A stretch of 64,000 nt of DNA. Origin: Pseudomonas borbori (GTDB taxonomy: Bacteria > Pseudomonadota > Gammaproteobacteria > Pseudomonadales > Pseudomonadaceae). The notes under the pieces were generated by a model. That model was not told the DNA's origin. It was given only the letters and a program-made list of their open reading frames with translations, and searched no databases. A program made the translations under genes and the position numbers. Every line of letters starts with the position of its first letter. Within the stretch, counting starts at the first letter, position 1. Below are positions 47,339 through 56,283 of the stretch, in pieces. Location of the stretch: the NCBI RefSeq assembly GCF_900115555.1, contig NZ_FOWX01000030.1, positions 1 to 64,000 on the forward strand, given 5' to 3'.

Positions 47339-48091
47339 ATGCGCAAGGGTCTCCTGCTTCTGCTGTTGTACCTGCTACCGCTGACCGGCTATGCCCAACG
47401 CGAGGTACTCGCCTGGACCTATCACCTGATACCGCCGTTCATCCTCGACCGCGACAGCCGGCAAGGGCTGTCCTACGACCTGCTCGAACTGTTCAACCAG
47501 CATGCGGACAACCGCGGCCGCTTCCACTTCAAGCTGGTCTATCAGCCGCGCAAACGCCTGGACCTGAGCCTGCAACGGCGCCAGGTCGAGCTGTTGCTGT
47601 GGGTCAACCCGGTATTTCTCGACGCTGCCCATTGCGCTCGATCCACCTGGACGCCCGCCCTGCTGCAAGACCAGCAGGAGCTCCTCTCGCGGGCGGAGCA
47701 ACCGTTCGACTACGACGGCCCCGCCTCCCTGCATGGCCGCACCCTCGGCGGGGTGCTCGGCCACAGGTACCAGCCTATCGAGGCGGATATCGAGCGCGGG
47801 CTGATCCAGCGCAAGGACGTACTCCAGGGCGAGCAGAACCTCAACAAGCTGCTGAGCAAACGCCTCGACCTGATCCTCATCCCGCGCACTAGCGCGCTCT
47901 TCTATAGCCGGCGGCTGGGCTTGAACCAGCGCCTGCACTTCTCCGCCAGGCCGCTGAACGGCTTCAGTCGTCACCTGCTGCTGCAACCGGACCTGGATCC
48001 GCAGGTGGCCGAGTTCGTGACCCGGGCCACCGCCTCGCTGCAGGCCAACCCCGAGTGGCAGCTGTTGCTGCGGCGCTACGGGCTCGACTGA
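47339..48091 (+). CDS. Periplasmic solute-binding-like protein (SBP_bac_3 type)
   Basis: A 250-aa exported protein: signal peptide MRKGLLLLLLYLLPLTGYAQ, then REVLAWTYHLIPPFILDRDSRQGLSYDLLELFN, the start pattern of the family-3 amino-acid-binding fold. Pairs such as GRTLGGVLGHRYQPIE near 140-155 fit the second lobe. There is no ABC permease nearby, so it may be a sensor-like orphan, common in Pseudomonas. The ligand is unknown. Confidence 0.83.
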   Translation: MRKGLLLLLLYLLPLTGYAQREVLAWTYHLIPPFILDRDSRQGLSYDLLELFNQHADNRGRFHFKLVYQPRKRLDLSLQRRQVELLLWVNPVFLDAAHCARSTWTPALLQDQQELLSRAEQPFDYDGPASLHGRTLGGVLGHRYQPIEADIERGLIQRKDVLQGEQNLNKLLSKRLDLILIPRTSALFYSRRLGLNQRLHFSARPLNGFSRHLLLQPDLDPQVAEFVTRATASLQANPEWQLLLRRYGLD

Positions 48092-48104
48092 AGGCGGCGC
48101 CGGC

Positions 48105-48542
48105 TCAGCCAGCCAGACGCTTGACCAGGCGCGCCTGCAGTTGCGCAAGCTCCGCCGGATCGGCGCGGTTGGCGGCGTGGATGCCCAGGTCCTGGCCGGC
48201 AACCCGCGGGATGATGTGCATATGCAGGTGGAACACCGTCTGCCCGGCCGGGGCACCGTTGAACTGGGCGACCTGTACGCCGTCCGGCTGCAGCTCGGCG
48301 ACCAGCACCCGGGTCAGTTGCTGGGTCACGGCCATCAGCTTGGCCAGGCTCTGCGCGTCTATCTCCAGGATATTGCGCGCCGCCACCCGCTTGGGGATCA
48401 CCAGGGTATGGCCATGGGCCTGGGGAAACAGATCGAGGAAGGCCAGCACATCGTCGTCCTCGTACAGCTTGTAGCAGGGGGCCTCGCCGCGAATGATCTG
48501 GGCAAAGATGTTCTGCGGGTCGTAATCGCCATGCAGGCTCAT
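48105..48542 (-). CDS. HIT family protein
   Basis: A 145-aa histidine-triad nucleotide hydrolase or transferase. The triad HLHMHIIP is near residues 104-111, and CYKLYEDDDVLAFLDLFPQAHGHTLVIPKR near 23-52 gives the rest of the fold. It hydrolyses nucleotidyl-phosphoramidates or dinucleotide tetraphosphates in the family. The start at 48542 (MSLHGDYDPQNIF) fits homologues; the longer frame is unconserved. Confidence 0.93.
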   Translation of the reverse strand: MSLHGDYDPQNIFAQIIRGEAPCYKLYEDDDVLAFLDLFPQAHGHTLVIPKRVAARNILEIDAQSLAKLMAVTQQLTRVLVAELQPDGVQVAQFNGAPAGQTVFHLHMHIIPRVAGQDLGIHAANRADPAELAQLQARLVKRLAG

Positions 48543-48753
48543 CGGGGTTCTCCGTTGCGGTGGGTCGAAGTGCGCACCATACCGCTTTGCCCGCGTCGCA
48601 GGAAACCATGGCCCACGCTCCATCAACCCGGTTGATGCCCATTACTGCAACTATCGATTTTCACGAAGGGGCCGATAGTGGTTTGATTCCCCCGAGCCGC
48701 GTCACGCTGCACCTGGCCCGGCCTTTTCCCACCGCATGATGACTGGAAGCGCT

Positions 48754-49458
48754 ATGACCGACCTCTCCGCCTACCCCATCACCCGCAAATGGCCCGCCCA
48801 GCACCCCGAGCGCCTGCAGCTGTATTCGTTGCCGACGCCCAACGGGGTCAAGGTGTCGATCATGCTGGAAGAAACCGGCCTGGCCTACGAGCCGCACCTG
48901 GTCAGTTTCGAGCGCAACGAGCAACTGTCGCCCGAGTTCCTCTCGCTCAACCCGAACAACAAGATCCCCGCCATCCTCGACCCCAACGGCCCGGACGGTG
49001 AGCCGCTGGCGCTGTTCGAGTCCGGCGCCATCCTGCTCTATCTGGCCGACAAGAGCGGCCAGTTGATCGCGCAGGACGCCGCCGGCCGCTATGAAACCAT
49101 CCAGTGGCTGATGTGGCAGATGGGCGGAGTCGGGCCGATGTTCGGCCAGGTCGGCTTCTTCCACAAATTCGCCGGCAAGGACTACGAGGACAAGCGCCCG
49201 CGCGAGCGCTACGTCGAGGAAGCCAAGCGCCTGCTCGGCGTGCTCGACCGACGCCTGGACGGCCGCCGCTGGATCATGGGCGACGCCTACAGCATCGCCG
49301 ACATCGCCACCTTCCCCTGGGTGCGCAACCTGATCGGCTTCTACGAGGCCGGCGAACTGGTGCAGATCGAGCGCTTCACCCACGTCAGCCGCGCACTGGA
49401 CGCCTTCCTCTCGCGCCCGGCGGTGATCCGCGGGCTGGCCATCCCCCAGCGCGACTGA
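48754..49458 (+). CDS. Glutathione S-transferase family protein (YfcG/YghU-like)
   Basis: A 234-aa GST-fold protein. The thioredoxin-like N-domain has LQLYSLPTPNGVKVSIMLEE near 20-39, where the T-P-N segment resembles the YfcG/YghU disulfide-bond oxidoreductases, and NKIPAILDP then ESGAILLYLADK (GSH-binding) near 70-97. A helical C-domain follows. GGAAG lies before the ATG at 48754. The reaction is probably glutathione-disulfide exchange. Confidence 0.9.
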   Translation: MTDLSAYPITRKWPAQHPERLQLYSLPTPNGVKVSIMLEETGLAYEPHLVSFERNEQLSPEFLSLNPNNKIPAILDPNGPDGEPLALFESGAILLYLADKSGQLIAQDAAGRYETIQWLMWQMGGVGPMFGQVGFFHKFAGKDYEDKRPRERYVEEAKRLLGVLDRRLDGRRWIMGDAYSIADIATFPWVRNLIGFYEAGELVQIERFTHVSRALDAFLSRPAVIRGLAIPQRD

Positions 49459-49532
49459 GCGGCTCGAGGTGCGCAGATCCGCCGCAGCGGGTATCGTCTG
49501 CGCACCGCCGCCCTCCAGGACCCAGCCGCTCC

Positions 49533-50105
49533 ATGCGTACTCCCCTTCTCCCGATCAGCCTGCTCTGCCTCGCCGTACTCTGCCCGGCGGCCAGTCAGGC
49601 CAGGGTCGAGGTCGAAGCCGCCCAGCAGCAGCGCCTCGGCCCGGTGCTGGCCGCGCGGATTTCCGAGGACATCGCCCCGGGCGACTACGAAGCCCTGCTC
49701 AAGGGTTTGCGCGCCAACCCGGGCAAATTCGCCCGCAAAGTAGTGCTGCTGAACAGCATCGGCGGCAGCGCTCCGGAAGCCATGCGCATTGGCCGCCTGC
49801 TGCGCGAGACGGGCTTCGACGTTCTGGTGCCTACTGACGGCGTCTGTCAGGGCAGCTGCATCTACCTGCTGGCCGCCGGCCATAAAAAGACCGTCAGCGG
49901 CCATGTCGGCCTGCACCGCCCCTACTTTCCCAGCGGCGATTCGGCCCAGGCGCAGGCCGCTCACCAGGGGCAGCGCTACGACCCGGCCGCCTATTTGCGC
50001 GAAATGAACATCCCCACCCGCCTGGCGGACGAGATGCAGCGCATCGCCCCGCACCGGATGCGCGTGCTCTCGGCGCAGGAACTGGCCGGCTACGGGCTCG
50101 AGTGA
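49533..50105 (+). CDS. ClpP-like periplasmic protein
   Basis: A 190-aa exported protein: signal peptide MRTPLLPISLLCLAVLCPAA to about SQA, then a crotonase/ClpP-like core with LLNSIGGSAPEAMRIGRLLRE near 72-92 and TDGVCQGSCIYLLAAG near 102-117. The serine between the two cysteines is in the place of a ClpP nucleophile, and a following GHVGLHRPYF may carry the histidine. Proteolytic activity is not shown. Ribosome-binding site is weak. Confidence 0.78.
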   Translation: MRTPLLPISLLCLAVLCPAASQARVEVEAAQQQRLGPVLAARISEDIAPGDYEALLKGLRANPGKFARKVVLLNSIGGSAPEAMRIGRLLRETGFDVLVPTDGVCQGSCIYLLAAGHKKTVSGHVGLHRPYFPSGDSAQAQAAHQGQRYDPAAYLREMNIPTRLADEMQRIAPHRMRVLSAQELAGYGLE

Positions 50106-50387
50106 CGCAGCCCGCCGGGATAACCCTGGCCGGGACACGCGGCGCGGCTTTCCACGAAACGCTCATCGACCCGGCACGATCTGCTCGGTTCCGCCTCGCT
50201 TCGCGACCACGGAACCAACAGCGGCCGGCGTCGCCCCTGACCGGCAAGCCTCCCAGCGAGCCATGCAGCGTCTGCCGATTGCCGCCGGCTACGCGGATAA
50301 ATAGCCAGCGCGCGTTGTCGTATCGCCAGGTAGGCAAGCGATCAAGCGCAATGCCCAGCCGCTGTCTTCTGTTGCGGAGGTGGTGAG
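50106..50387. other. Intergenic region
   Basis: 282 bases between the ClpP-like gene and the acidic repeat protein gene. A frame through it (50102-50386) has no signal, no motif and a low-quality composition, and is not supported. The promoter of the next gene probably lies here. Confidence 0.4.
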
Positions 50388-50699
50388 ATGAGCGTGAAAC
50401 CCATGCTGGCTCTGTGGCTACTGGGCGCGATGGCCACCGCCTGGCTGAGCCCGGCGGCGGCCGACCATCGCCACGATGACGACGAGTGGGAGGAGGAGTT
50501 CCGGGACGGCCCGTGCCGGGTCAAGCGCGAGTTCGACGACGGCGACTACAAGGAAGAGATCAAATGCCCGCACGGCCGCGGCGCCCACTGGCCGCGTGGC
50601 GAGTGGAAGGACGAATACCGGGAGCGCGGCTGCAGGGTCAAGATCGAAGCCAAATACGACGAGTTCAAGAAAGAGGTCAAGTGCGATGACGATGACTGA
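50388..50699 (+). CDS. Secreted charged protein with internal duplication
   Basis: A 103-aa exported protein. The signal peptide MSVKPMLALWLLGAMATAWL runs to about PAAA. The mature part is very charged and has two copies of one unit: FRDGPCRVKREFDDGDYKEE-IKC (about 38-60) and YRERGCRVKIEAKYDEFKKE-VKC (about 76-98), each with a Cys pair about 17 residues apart. GGAGGTGGTGAG precedes the ATG. Possible metal or polyanion binding in the periplasm; no family recognised. Confidence 0.8.
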   Translation: MSVKPMLALWLLGAMATAWLSPAAADHRHDDDEWEEEFRDGPCRVKREFDDGDYKEEIKCPHGRGAHWPRGEWKDEYRERGCRVKIEAKYDEFKKEVKCDDDD

Positions 50700-51099
50700 T
50701 CGGTTGCTCGGCGGCTGCCGAGAGGAATCCGCTCAGGGCGCATAGGCTCATCCGCCACCAGCGGTGCGCACGGCGCACCCTACCCCACCGGGCACATGGG
50801 CACATGGGCACATGGACGATCCGCGTTAGCCTGAAACACTCCGCTGAAGGCTGGCCGAGAAGGCGGCCCCTGGCGGATTCGCAGCCATGACAAGTAGGGT
50901 GCGCCGCGCGCACCAGGCATCTTCGCCAGCGGTGCGCACGGCCTAGGCGGCCCCGCGCACCCTACCCGGTCCGAGTAGGTGCCATGCCCGTCCTCGGGTC
51001 GATAGCCCTGGTATGCGGTGCTATTCTTGGTTCTCCCTTCCTCTCGTTCGCTGCCGCCGATGCGCTGCCGCGACGGGGTGGCAATGTGGAGAGTGGCCC
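50700..51099. other. Repeat-bearing intergenic region upstream of otsB
   Basis: 400 bases without a supportable gene. Two GGTGCGC/GCGCACC repeat units lie inside (50762-50783 and 50893-50965). A GGGCACATGGGCACATGGGCACATGG triple 9-bp direct repeat is at about 50790-50815. The promoter of the trehalose operon is presumably within the last 130 bases. Confidence 0.5.
50893..50965. repeat. GTAGGGTGCGCC/GGTGCGC inverted repeat (copy 4)
   Basis: Left arm GTAGGGTGCGCCGCGCGCACC (50894-50914) and right arm starting GGTGCGCACGGCCTAGGCGG and ending CGCGCACCCTAC (50931-50965). The right arm shares the GGCCTAGGCGGCCCCGC insert with the copy at 29766-29842. A half copy (right arm only) is at 50762-50783. 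Confidence 0.8.
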
Positions 51100-51909
51100 A
51101 TGTCTCGTCCGATGGTTCAAGGACCAGCCGGCGTGGCCAGTGCCTCGCATGGCGAGGCTTCGGCCAGTGCCCGGCTCGACGCCTGGCTGAGCGACCGCAA
51201 GCAGGCAGGCGCGTTGTTTCTCGATGTCGACGGCACCCTTCTGGATATCGCCGAATCCCCCACTGCGGTCTGCGTGCCGCGCGCGCTGTGCGCGGCCCTG
51301 GCATCCCTGCATCGACGCCTCGATGGCGCACTGGCGCTGGTCAGCGGCCGCCCGCTCGACGATCTCGACCGACTCTTCGCGCCGTTGCGGCTGCCCGCCT
51401 GCGGCGTCCACGGCGCGCAGTGGCGCGTGCATGCCGACAAGCCGCTGCAGCATGAGGCGGCGGCGCTGGCCGCGCCCGTGCGTGAGCGGCTGCAGGCCCT
51501 GGCGCGTGCCCAGGCCGGCATCCTCAGCGAGGACAAGGGCAGCAGCTTCGCCCTGCATTACCGCACCGCGCCAGCTTCCGGCCCGGCGCTGGCCGCGGCC
51601 CTGCACGCCTTGCTCGGCGAACCCGAGAACGCAGGGCTGCGCCTGCTGCCCGGCAAGATGGTGTTCGAGGTCATCGCCCATGGCAGCGACAAGGCCCAGG
51701 CGATCCGGCGCTTCCTCGAAGTGGCGCCCTTCGCCGGACGGCGGCCGCTGTTCATCGGCGACGACCTCACCGATGGGCCCGCCCTGGCCCTGATGCCTGG
51801 GCTGGGCGGGCTGGCCCTGTCGGTCGGGCGCCTGTTGCCCGGCGCCAGCGCCGTCTTCGCCGATCCGGCAGAGGTACGGGCCGCCCTCATCCGTGCGGCA
51901 GGGGGATAG
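51100..51909 (+). CDS. otsB: Trehalose-6-phosphate phosphatase
   Basis: A 269-aa HAD-superfamily phosphatase, the second step of trehalose synthesis. The nucleophile motif DVDGTLLD is at about residues 41-48, motif II is LVSGRP near 83-88 and motif IV is GDDLTDGPA near 223-231. GGAG is eight bases before the ATG at 51100. It is the first gene of a tight operon, with the GH15 gene starting 5 bases after its stop. Confidence 0.94.
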   Translation: MSRPMVQGPAGVASASHGEASASARLDAWLSDRKQAGALFLDVDGTLLDIAESPTAVCVPRALCAALASLHRRLDGALALVSGRPLDDLDRLFAPLRLPACGVHGAQWRVHADKPLQHEAAALAAPVRERLQALARAQAGILSEDKGSSFALHYRTAPASGPALAAALHALLGEPENAGLRLLPGKMVFEVIAHGSDKAQAIRRFLEVAPFAGRRPLFIGDDLTDGPALALMPGLGGLALSVGRLLPGASAVFADPAEVRAALIRAAGG

Positions 51910-51913
51910 CGCG

Positions 51914-53713
51914 ATGACCAACAAACACCAGGGTGCGCTGGAACTCGGCCTGATCGGCAATTGCCGCGTCGCCGCGCTGGTCAATACCCTGGGCCGCCTG
52001 GTCTGGTGGTGCTACCCGAACTTCGACGGCGATCCGGCCTTCTCGCGCCTGCTCGCCGGCGACCAGGAGAAGGGCTTCTGCGATTGCCTGCTCGACGGCC
52101 TGAGCAGCAGCCGCTCGACCTACCTGCGCAACACCGCGATCATCAGCACCACCCTCGAGGACGCGGCCGGCAACGCCGTGCGTATCACCGACTTCGCCCC
52201 GCGCTTTCTCCAGTACGGCCGCCACTTCCGCCCGGCCCAGCTGTGCCGCCTGATCGAGCCGCTGCAGGGGCTGCCGCGCATAACCCTGCGCATGCGCCCG
52301 ACCCATGGCTACGGCAAACCCTGCCAGGCCGCCGCCGGCTCCAGCCACATCCGCTACCTGGGTGGCGCCGACCCCATCCGCCTGACCACCGATGCACCGC
52401 TGTCCTACATCCTCGGCGAGACCCCGTTCGCCCTGACCCGCCCGATCAGCCTGGTGATGGGCGTCGACGAGCCGCTCGACGATGCCCCGCAAGAGGTGGT
52501 CAAGAGCTTCCTCAAGCGCACCAACGCCTGCTGGCACGAATGGGTGCGCGCGCTGGCGATCCCCTTCGAATGGCAGCAGGTGGTGATCCGCGCCGCGATC
52601 ACCCTCAAGCTGTGCAGCTTCGAGGAGACCGGCGCGATCATCGCCGCGGTGACCACCTCGATCCCCGAAGCCCCCGGCTCGCAACGCAACTGGGATTACC
52701 GCTACTGCTGGCTGCGTGACGCCTATTTCGTGATCCTGGCGCTCAACCGCCTCGGCGCGACCAAGACCATGGAGCGCTACGTCGATTTCATCACCACGGT
52801 GGCGGCCGGCGGTGCCGAGCTCAAACCGCTGTACGGCATAGTCCCCGACCTCGACCTCACAGAGCGAGTCGAGCCCGACCTGGCCGGCTTCCTCGGCCAC
52901 GGCCCGGTGCGGGTCGGCAACCAGGCCGCCGAGCAGATCCAGCACGACGTCTTCGGCTCCGTGGTGCTGGCCGTGGCGCAGAGCTTCGTCGACGAGCGCC
53001 TGCCCAATCCGGGCGATGAGGCCATGCTGCGCCTGCTCGAGTCGCTCGCCTCGCGGGCGGCCTGCTTCGCCTTCGAACCCGATGCCGGCATCTGGGAATA
53101 TCGCGGTCGCCAGCGCGTGCACACCCATTCGGCCCTGCTCTGCTGGGTCGCCTGCGACCGGGTCGGACGCATCGCCGCACGCCTCGGCCTGGCGCCCGCG
53201 GCAGCGACCTGGCGCGCGGAAGCACAGCGCCTGCGCCAACGCATCCTGCGCGACGCCTGGAGCGAGCGGCGCCAGGCCTTCACCGGCAGCTTCGGCCACG
53301 ACGACCTCGACGCCAGCGTGCTGCTGATGCACGAACTGGGCATCATCGACGCCCAGGACCCGCGCTTCATCGCCACCGTGGACTGCGTGGGCCGCGAACT
53401 CAACGTCAACGGCCACCTGCTGCGCTACGCCACGGCCGACGATTTCGGCCTGCCCGAAACCGCGTTCCTGGTGGTCAAGTTCTGGTACCTGGACGCCCTG
53501 GCGGCGATCGGCCGGCGCGACGAGGCCCGCGCGCGCTACGCCGAGCTGGTCGCCGCACGCAACACCTACGGCCTGCTCGCCGAGGATCTGCACCCGCATA
53601 CCGGCGAGATGTGGGGCAACATTCCGCAGACCTACTCGATGGCCGGGCTGGTCAACACCGCCATGCGCCTGTCCATCAGTTGGGAGGAAGGCCTATGTCG
53701 CGGCTCGTGGTGA
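51914..53713 (+). CDS. Glycoside hydrolase family 15 protein (glucoamylase/trehalase-like)
   Basis: A 599-aa cytosolic-looking protein. The N-terminal beta-domain (GLIGNCRVAALVNTLGRLVWWCYPNFDGDP) is followed by an (alpha/alpha)6 barrel. Motifs seen include RNWDYRYCWLRDAYFVILAL near 263-282, GNQAAEQIQHDVFG near 335-348 and the late EMWGNIPQTYSMAGL near 571-585, where catalytic glutamates lie in GH15. Relatives act as trehalases or glucoamylases. It lies between otsB and otsA, overlapping otsA by 19 bases. GGGGGAT before the ATG. A trehalose link is inferred from context. Confidence 0.93.
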   Translation: MTNKHQGALELGLIGNCRVAALVNTLGRLVWWCYPNFDGDPAFSRLLAGDQEKGFCDCLLDGLSSSRSTYLRNTAIISTTLEDAAGNAVRITDFAPRFLQYGRHFRPAQLCRLIEPLQGLPRITLRMRPTHGYGKPCQAAAGSSHIRYLGGADPIRLTTDAPLSYILGETPFALTRPISLVMGVDEPLDDAPQEVVKSFLKRTNACWHEWVRALAIPFEWQQVVIRAAITLKLCSFEETGAIIAAVTTSIPEAPGSQRNWDYRYCWLRDAYFVILALNRLGATKTMERYVDFITTVAAGGAELKPLYGIVPDLDLTERVEPDLAGFLGHGPVRVGNQAAEQIQHDVFGSVVLAVAQSFVDERLPNPGDEAMLRLLESLASRAACFAFEPDAGIWEYRGRQRVHTHSALLCWVACDRVGRIAARLGLAPAAATWRAEAQRLRQRILRDAWSERRQAFTGSFGHDDLDASVLLMHELGIIDAQDPRFIATVDCVGRELNVNGHLLRYATADDFGLPETAFLVVKFWYLDALAAIGRRDEARARYAELVAARNTYGLLAEDLHPHTGEMWGNIPQTYSMAGLVNTAMRLSISWEEGLCRGSW

Positions 53714-55080
53714 TCTCCAACCGGGTTGCCTTGCCCGACGAACAGGGGCGCCCGGCGCCGGGTGGCCTCGCGGTGGCGGTGGAGGCCACCCTGCAGGGCC
53801 GCGACGGGCTCTGGTTCGGCTGGAGCGGGCAAGTCGCCGACGACCCGCCGCCGCCCACGACGCTCGAGTGCGGGCACATGACGTACGTACTCACCGACGT
53901 GCGCCCGCAAGACTTCCGGGAGTACTACAACGGCTTCGCCAACCGCGTGCTGTGGCCGATCCTGCACTACCGGGTCGATCTCGCGGAGTTCTGCGAGACC
54001 GATCTCGACGGCTACCGGCGGGTCAACGCGTTCTTCGCCGAGCGCCTCAGCCCGCTGCTCGAAGCGGATGACATCCTCTGGGTGCATGACTATCACCTGA
54101 TGCCGCTGGCGCTGGCCCTGCGCGCACGCGGCCATGCCAACCGCATCGGCTTCTTCCTGCACATCCCCATGCCCCCGCCCGACCTGCTGACCGCCCTGCC
54201 CCATCACGCCGAAGTGGTCGGCGCGCTCACCGAATACAACCTGATCGGCTTCCAGACCGACAACGACGCCGGCAACTTCGCCCGTTACCTGACCAGCGTG
54301 ACCGGCGCGACCACCCGCGACGGGCGCCACTACCACCTGGGCCAGCAGCACTTTCGCGTCGGCGTGTTCCCGGTGGGTATCGATAGCGCGGGGTTTCGCC
54401 GCCTGGCCGAGGCCGCGACGCACAGCACCTTCGCCGAGGAACTCGACGAAAGCCTCTCCGGGCGGACCCTGATGGTCGGCGTCGACCGCCTCGACTACTC
54501 CAAGGGCATCGTCAACCGGCTCGACGGCTACGAGCGCTTCCTCGAGAAATACCCCGCCTGGCACGGCCACCTCAGCTACCTGCAGATCGCCCCCGGCAGC
54601 CGCCAGGACATCCCCGAGTACATCGAAATCGATGCCGCCGTCAGCGCCAAGGTGGGGCACATCAACGGCCGCTTCGGCGCCGCCAGCTGGGTGCCGCTGC
54701 GCTACGTCAGCCGCAACCACAGGCGCGAGGAAGTCGCCACCATCATGCGCATGGCGCGCATCGGTCTGGTCACGCCCCTGCGCGACGGCATGAACCTGGT
54801 AGCCAAGGAGTTCGTCGCCGCCCAGGACCCGGCCGACCCGGGCGTGCTGATCCTCTCGCAGTTCGCCGGCGCCGCCGCCGAACTGGACGCGGCGCTGCTC
54901 GTCAACCCCCACGACCGCGATGCCATGGCCGACGCAATCCACCGCGCCCTGGACATGCCGCTGGAGGAACGCCGCGCGCGCCACCGGGAGATGTACGCCG
55001 TGCTGGAGACCAACCACATCCGCAACTGGGGCAACAGCTTCATCGAGGCCCTGACCTGGCCGGGGCGCCCGCCCGAGTGA
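53695..55080 (+). CDS. otsA: Trehalose-6-phosphate synthase
   Basis: A 461-aa GT20 glycosyltransferase joining UDP-glucose and glucose-6-phosphate. The N-terminus is SRLVVISNRVALP, then GGLAVAVEATL, HDYHLMPLALALR near 131-143, VDRLDYSKGIVNRLDGY near 262-278 and RDGMNLVAKEFVAAQ near 363-377. All usual substrate contacts are present. The start at 53695 with GGAGGAAGG lies inside the end of the GH15 gene. Final gene of the otsB-GH15-otsA operon, likely induced by osmotic stress. Confidence 0.95.
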   Translation: MSRLVVISNRVALPDEQGRPAPGGLAVAVEATLQGRDGLWFGWSGQVADDPPPPTTLECGHMTYVLTDVRPQDFREYYNGFANRVLWPILHYRVDLAEFCETDLDGYRRVNAFFAERLSPLLEADDILWVHDYHLMPLALALRARGHANRIGFFLHIPMPPPDLLTALPHHAEVVGALTEYNLIGFQTDNDAGNFARYLTSVTGATTRDGRHYHLGQQHFRVGVFPVGIDSAGFRRLAEAATHSTFAEELDESLSGRTLMVGVDRLDYSKGIVNRLDGYERFLEKYPAWHGHLSYLQIAPGSRQDIPEYIEIDAAVSAKVGHINGRFGAASWVPLRYVSRNHRREEVATIMRMARIGLVTPLRDGMNLVAKEFVAAQDPADPGVLILSQFAGAAAELDAALLVNPHDRDAMADAIHRALDMPLEERRARHREMYAVLETNHIRNWGNSFIEALTWPGRPPE

Positions 55081-55303
55081 TGGGCGGAATATCTCAACCC
55101 TGCCACGGCAACAGCTATGCGTTGCCAGGCCGCAGGCGCCCTGGCTTGGCTCGGGCGACACACTGCACTATGCTCGGCCAAACCAAGGGAATGCCAGCCA
55201 ACCCCGCCCATCCGGCCAGGACCGCCGTCACTCCCTGTCTTTTTGTCATGCAGTCGCCAGCCCCGTTGTGCGCAGGGGCGGCGGTAGCGTGCCCGAGTCA
55301 CAG

Positions 55304-56269
55304 CTAACCCAAAGGGCTCTGCACCCCGGCAAACCCCTGGCCCAGTACATGGGTATAGATCTGGGTGGTGCGCACATCGGCATGGCCCAGCAAGGTCTGC
55401 ACCGTGCGGATATCGCTGCCGCGGCGCAACAGCTCGGTGGCAAAACTATGGCGCAAGGTGTGGCAGCCGGCCGGCTTATGAATGCTGGAGCGTCGCACCG
55501 CCTGTTTGACCGCCTTCTGAATGGAGCTGACATGGATGTGATGGCGCACGACAGTGCCATCTTCATCCATGCACAGTCCGGTGGAGGGAAACAGCCATTG
55601 CCACTCGAACGAGCGAGCCGCATTCGGGTATTTGCGGCGCAGCGCAAAGGGCAGGCTAACGGCGGCCTGATAGAAACTGTCCTGCTGCTTCCAGGCCGCG
55701 AACATGCGCTGCCTGCGCTCCAGCAGTGGAGTTATTAGCGAGGCCGGCAGCAACGTGGTGCGATCCTTGGCGCCCTTGCCATCGTGCACGGTGATCACCT
55801 GCCGGTCGAAATCCACATCTTTGATGCGCAGACGCGCCGCTTCCACCACCCGCAAGCCGGCGCCATACATGAGTGAGGCCAACAACTGGTAAGGCTGACC
55901 CAGCAGGCCGATGAGCGCCGTCGCCTCGGCATGTGTCAGTACGCAGGGAATGCGCGCAGAGCGCTTGGCCCGCACGACCTCGCCGACCTGGCCCAGTGGC
56001 TGTTGCAGCACCTTAGCGTAGAGAAACACCAGAGCATTGAGCGCCAGGTTCTGGGTCGCGGCTGCCACCTTGCGTTCCACTGCCAGCCAAGTGAGAAAGG
56101 CATTGACCTCTGCTGCGCCCAATTCCAGCGGATGGCGCAACTGATGGAAGCGGATAAAGTAGCGAATCCAGTACCAATAGGTCTTCTCGGTGCGGATGCT
56201 GTAGTGATGCACTCGCATCACCGCTCTGACCTGCTCACGCAGACGGGGCTTGGAGGCTGAACTGTCCAT
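55304..56269 (-). CDS. intI: Integron integrase (chromosomal Pseudomonas type)
   Basis: A 321-aa tyrosine recombinase that joins attI and attC sites. The catalytic set is R140 (GAGLRVVEA), H270 and R273 (HTLRHSFAT), H296 (GHADVRT) and Y305 (QIYTHV). The integron-specific extra helix region is present at about residues 212-230 (KYPNAARSFEWQWLFPST), which separates IntI from other XerC/D-like enzymes. Reads away from the cassettes, as always. AGGAG lies before the ATG, and a LexA box overlaps its promoter region. Reading frame intact, so probably active. Confidence 0.96.
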   Translation of the reverse strand: MDSSASKPRLREQVRAVMRVHHYSIRTEKTYWYWIRYFIRFHQLRHPLELGAAEVNAFLTWLAVERKVAAATQNLALNALVFLYAKVLQQPLGQVGEVVRAKRSARIPCVLTHAEATALIGLLGQPYQLLASLMYGAGLRVVEAARLRIKDVDFDRQVITVHDGKGAKDRTTLLPASLITPLLERRQRMFAAWKQQDSFYQAAVSLPFALRRKYPNAARSFEWQWLFPSTGLCMDEDGTVVRHHIHVSSIQKAVKQAVRRSSIHKPAGCHTLRHSFATELLRRGSDIRTVQTLLGHADVRTTQIYTHVLGQGFAGVQSPLG

Positions 56270-56283
56270 GTCGGCTCCTGTTG

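Noticed and set aside
50102..50386. 94-codon frame between the ClpP-like gene and the acidic repeat protein gene
   Set aside because: No ribosome-binding site, no motif, low-quality composition.
51887..53599. 570-codon minus-strand frame opposite the GH15 gene, and a similar one at 53632-55161 opposite otsA
   Set aside because: Shadows of clear plus-strand enzymes with intact motifs.
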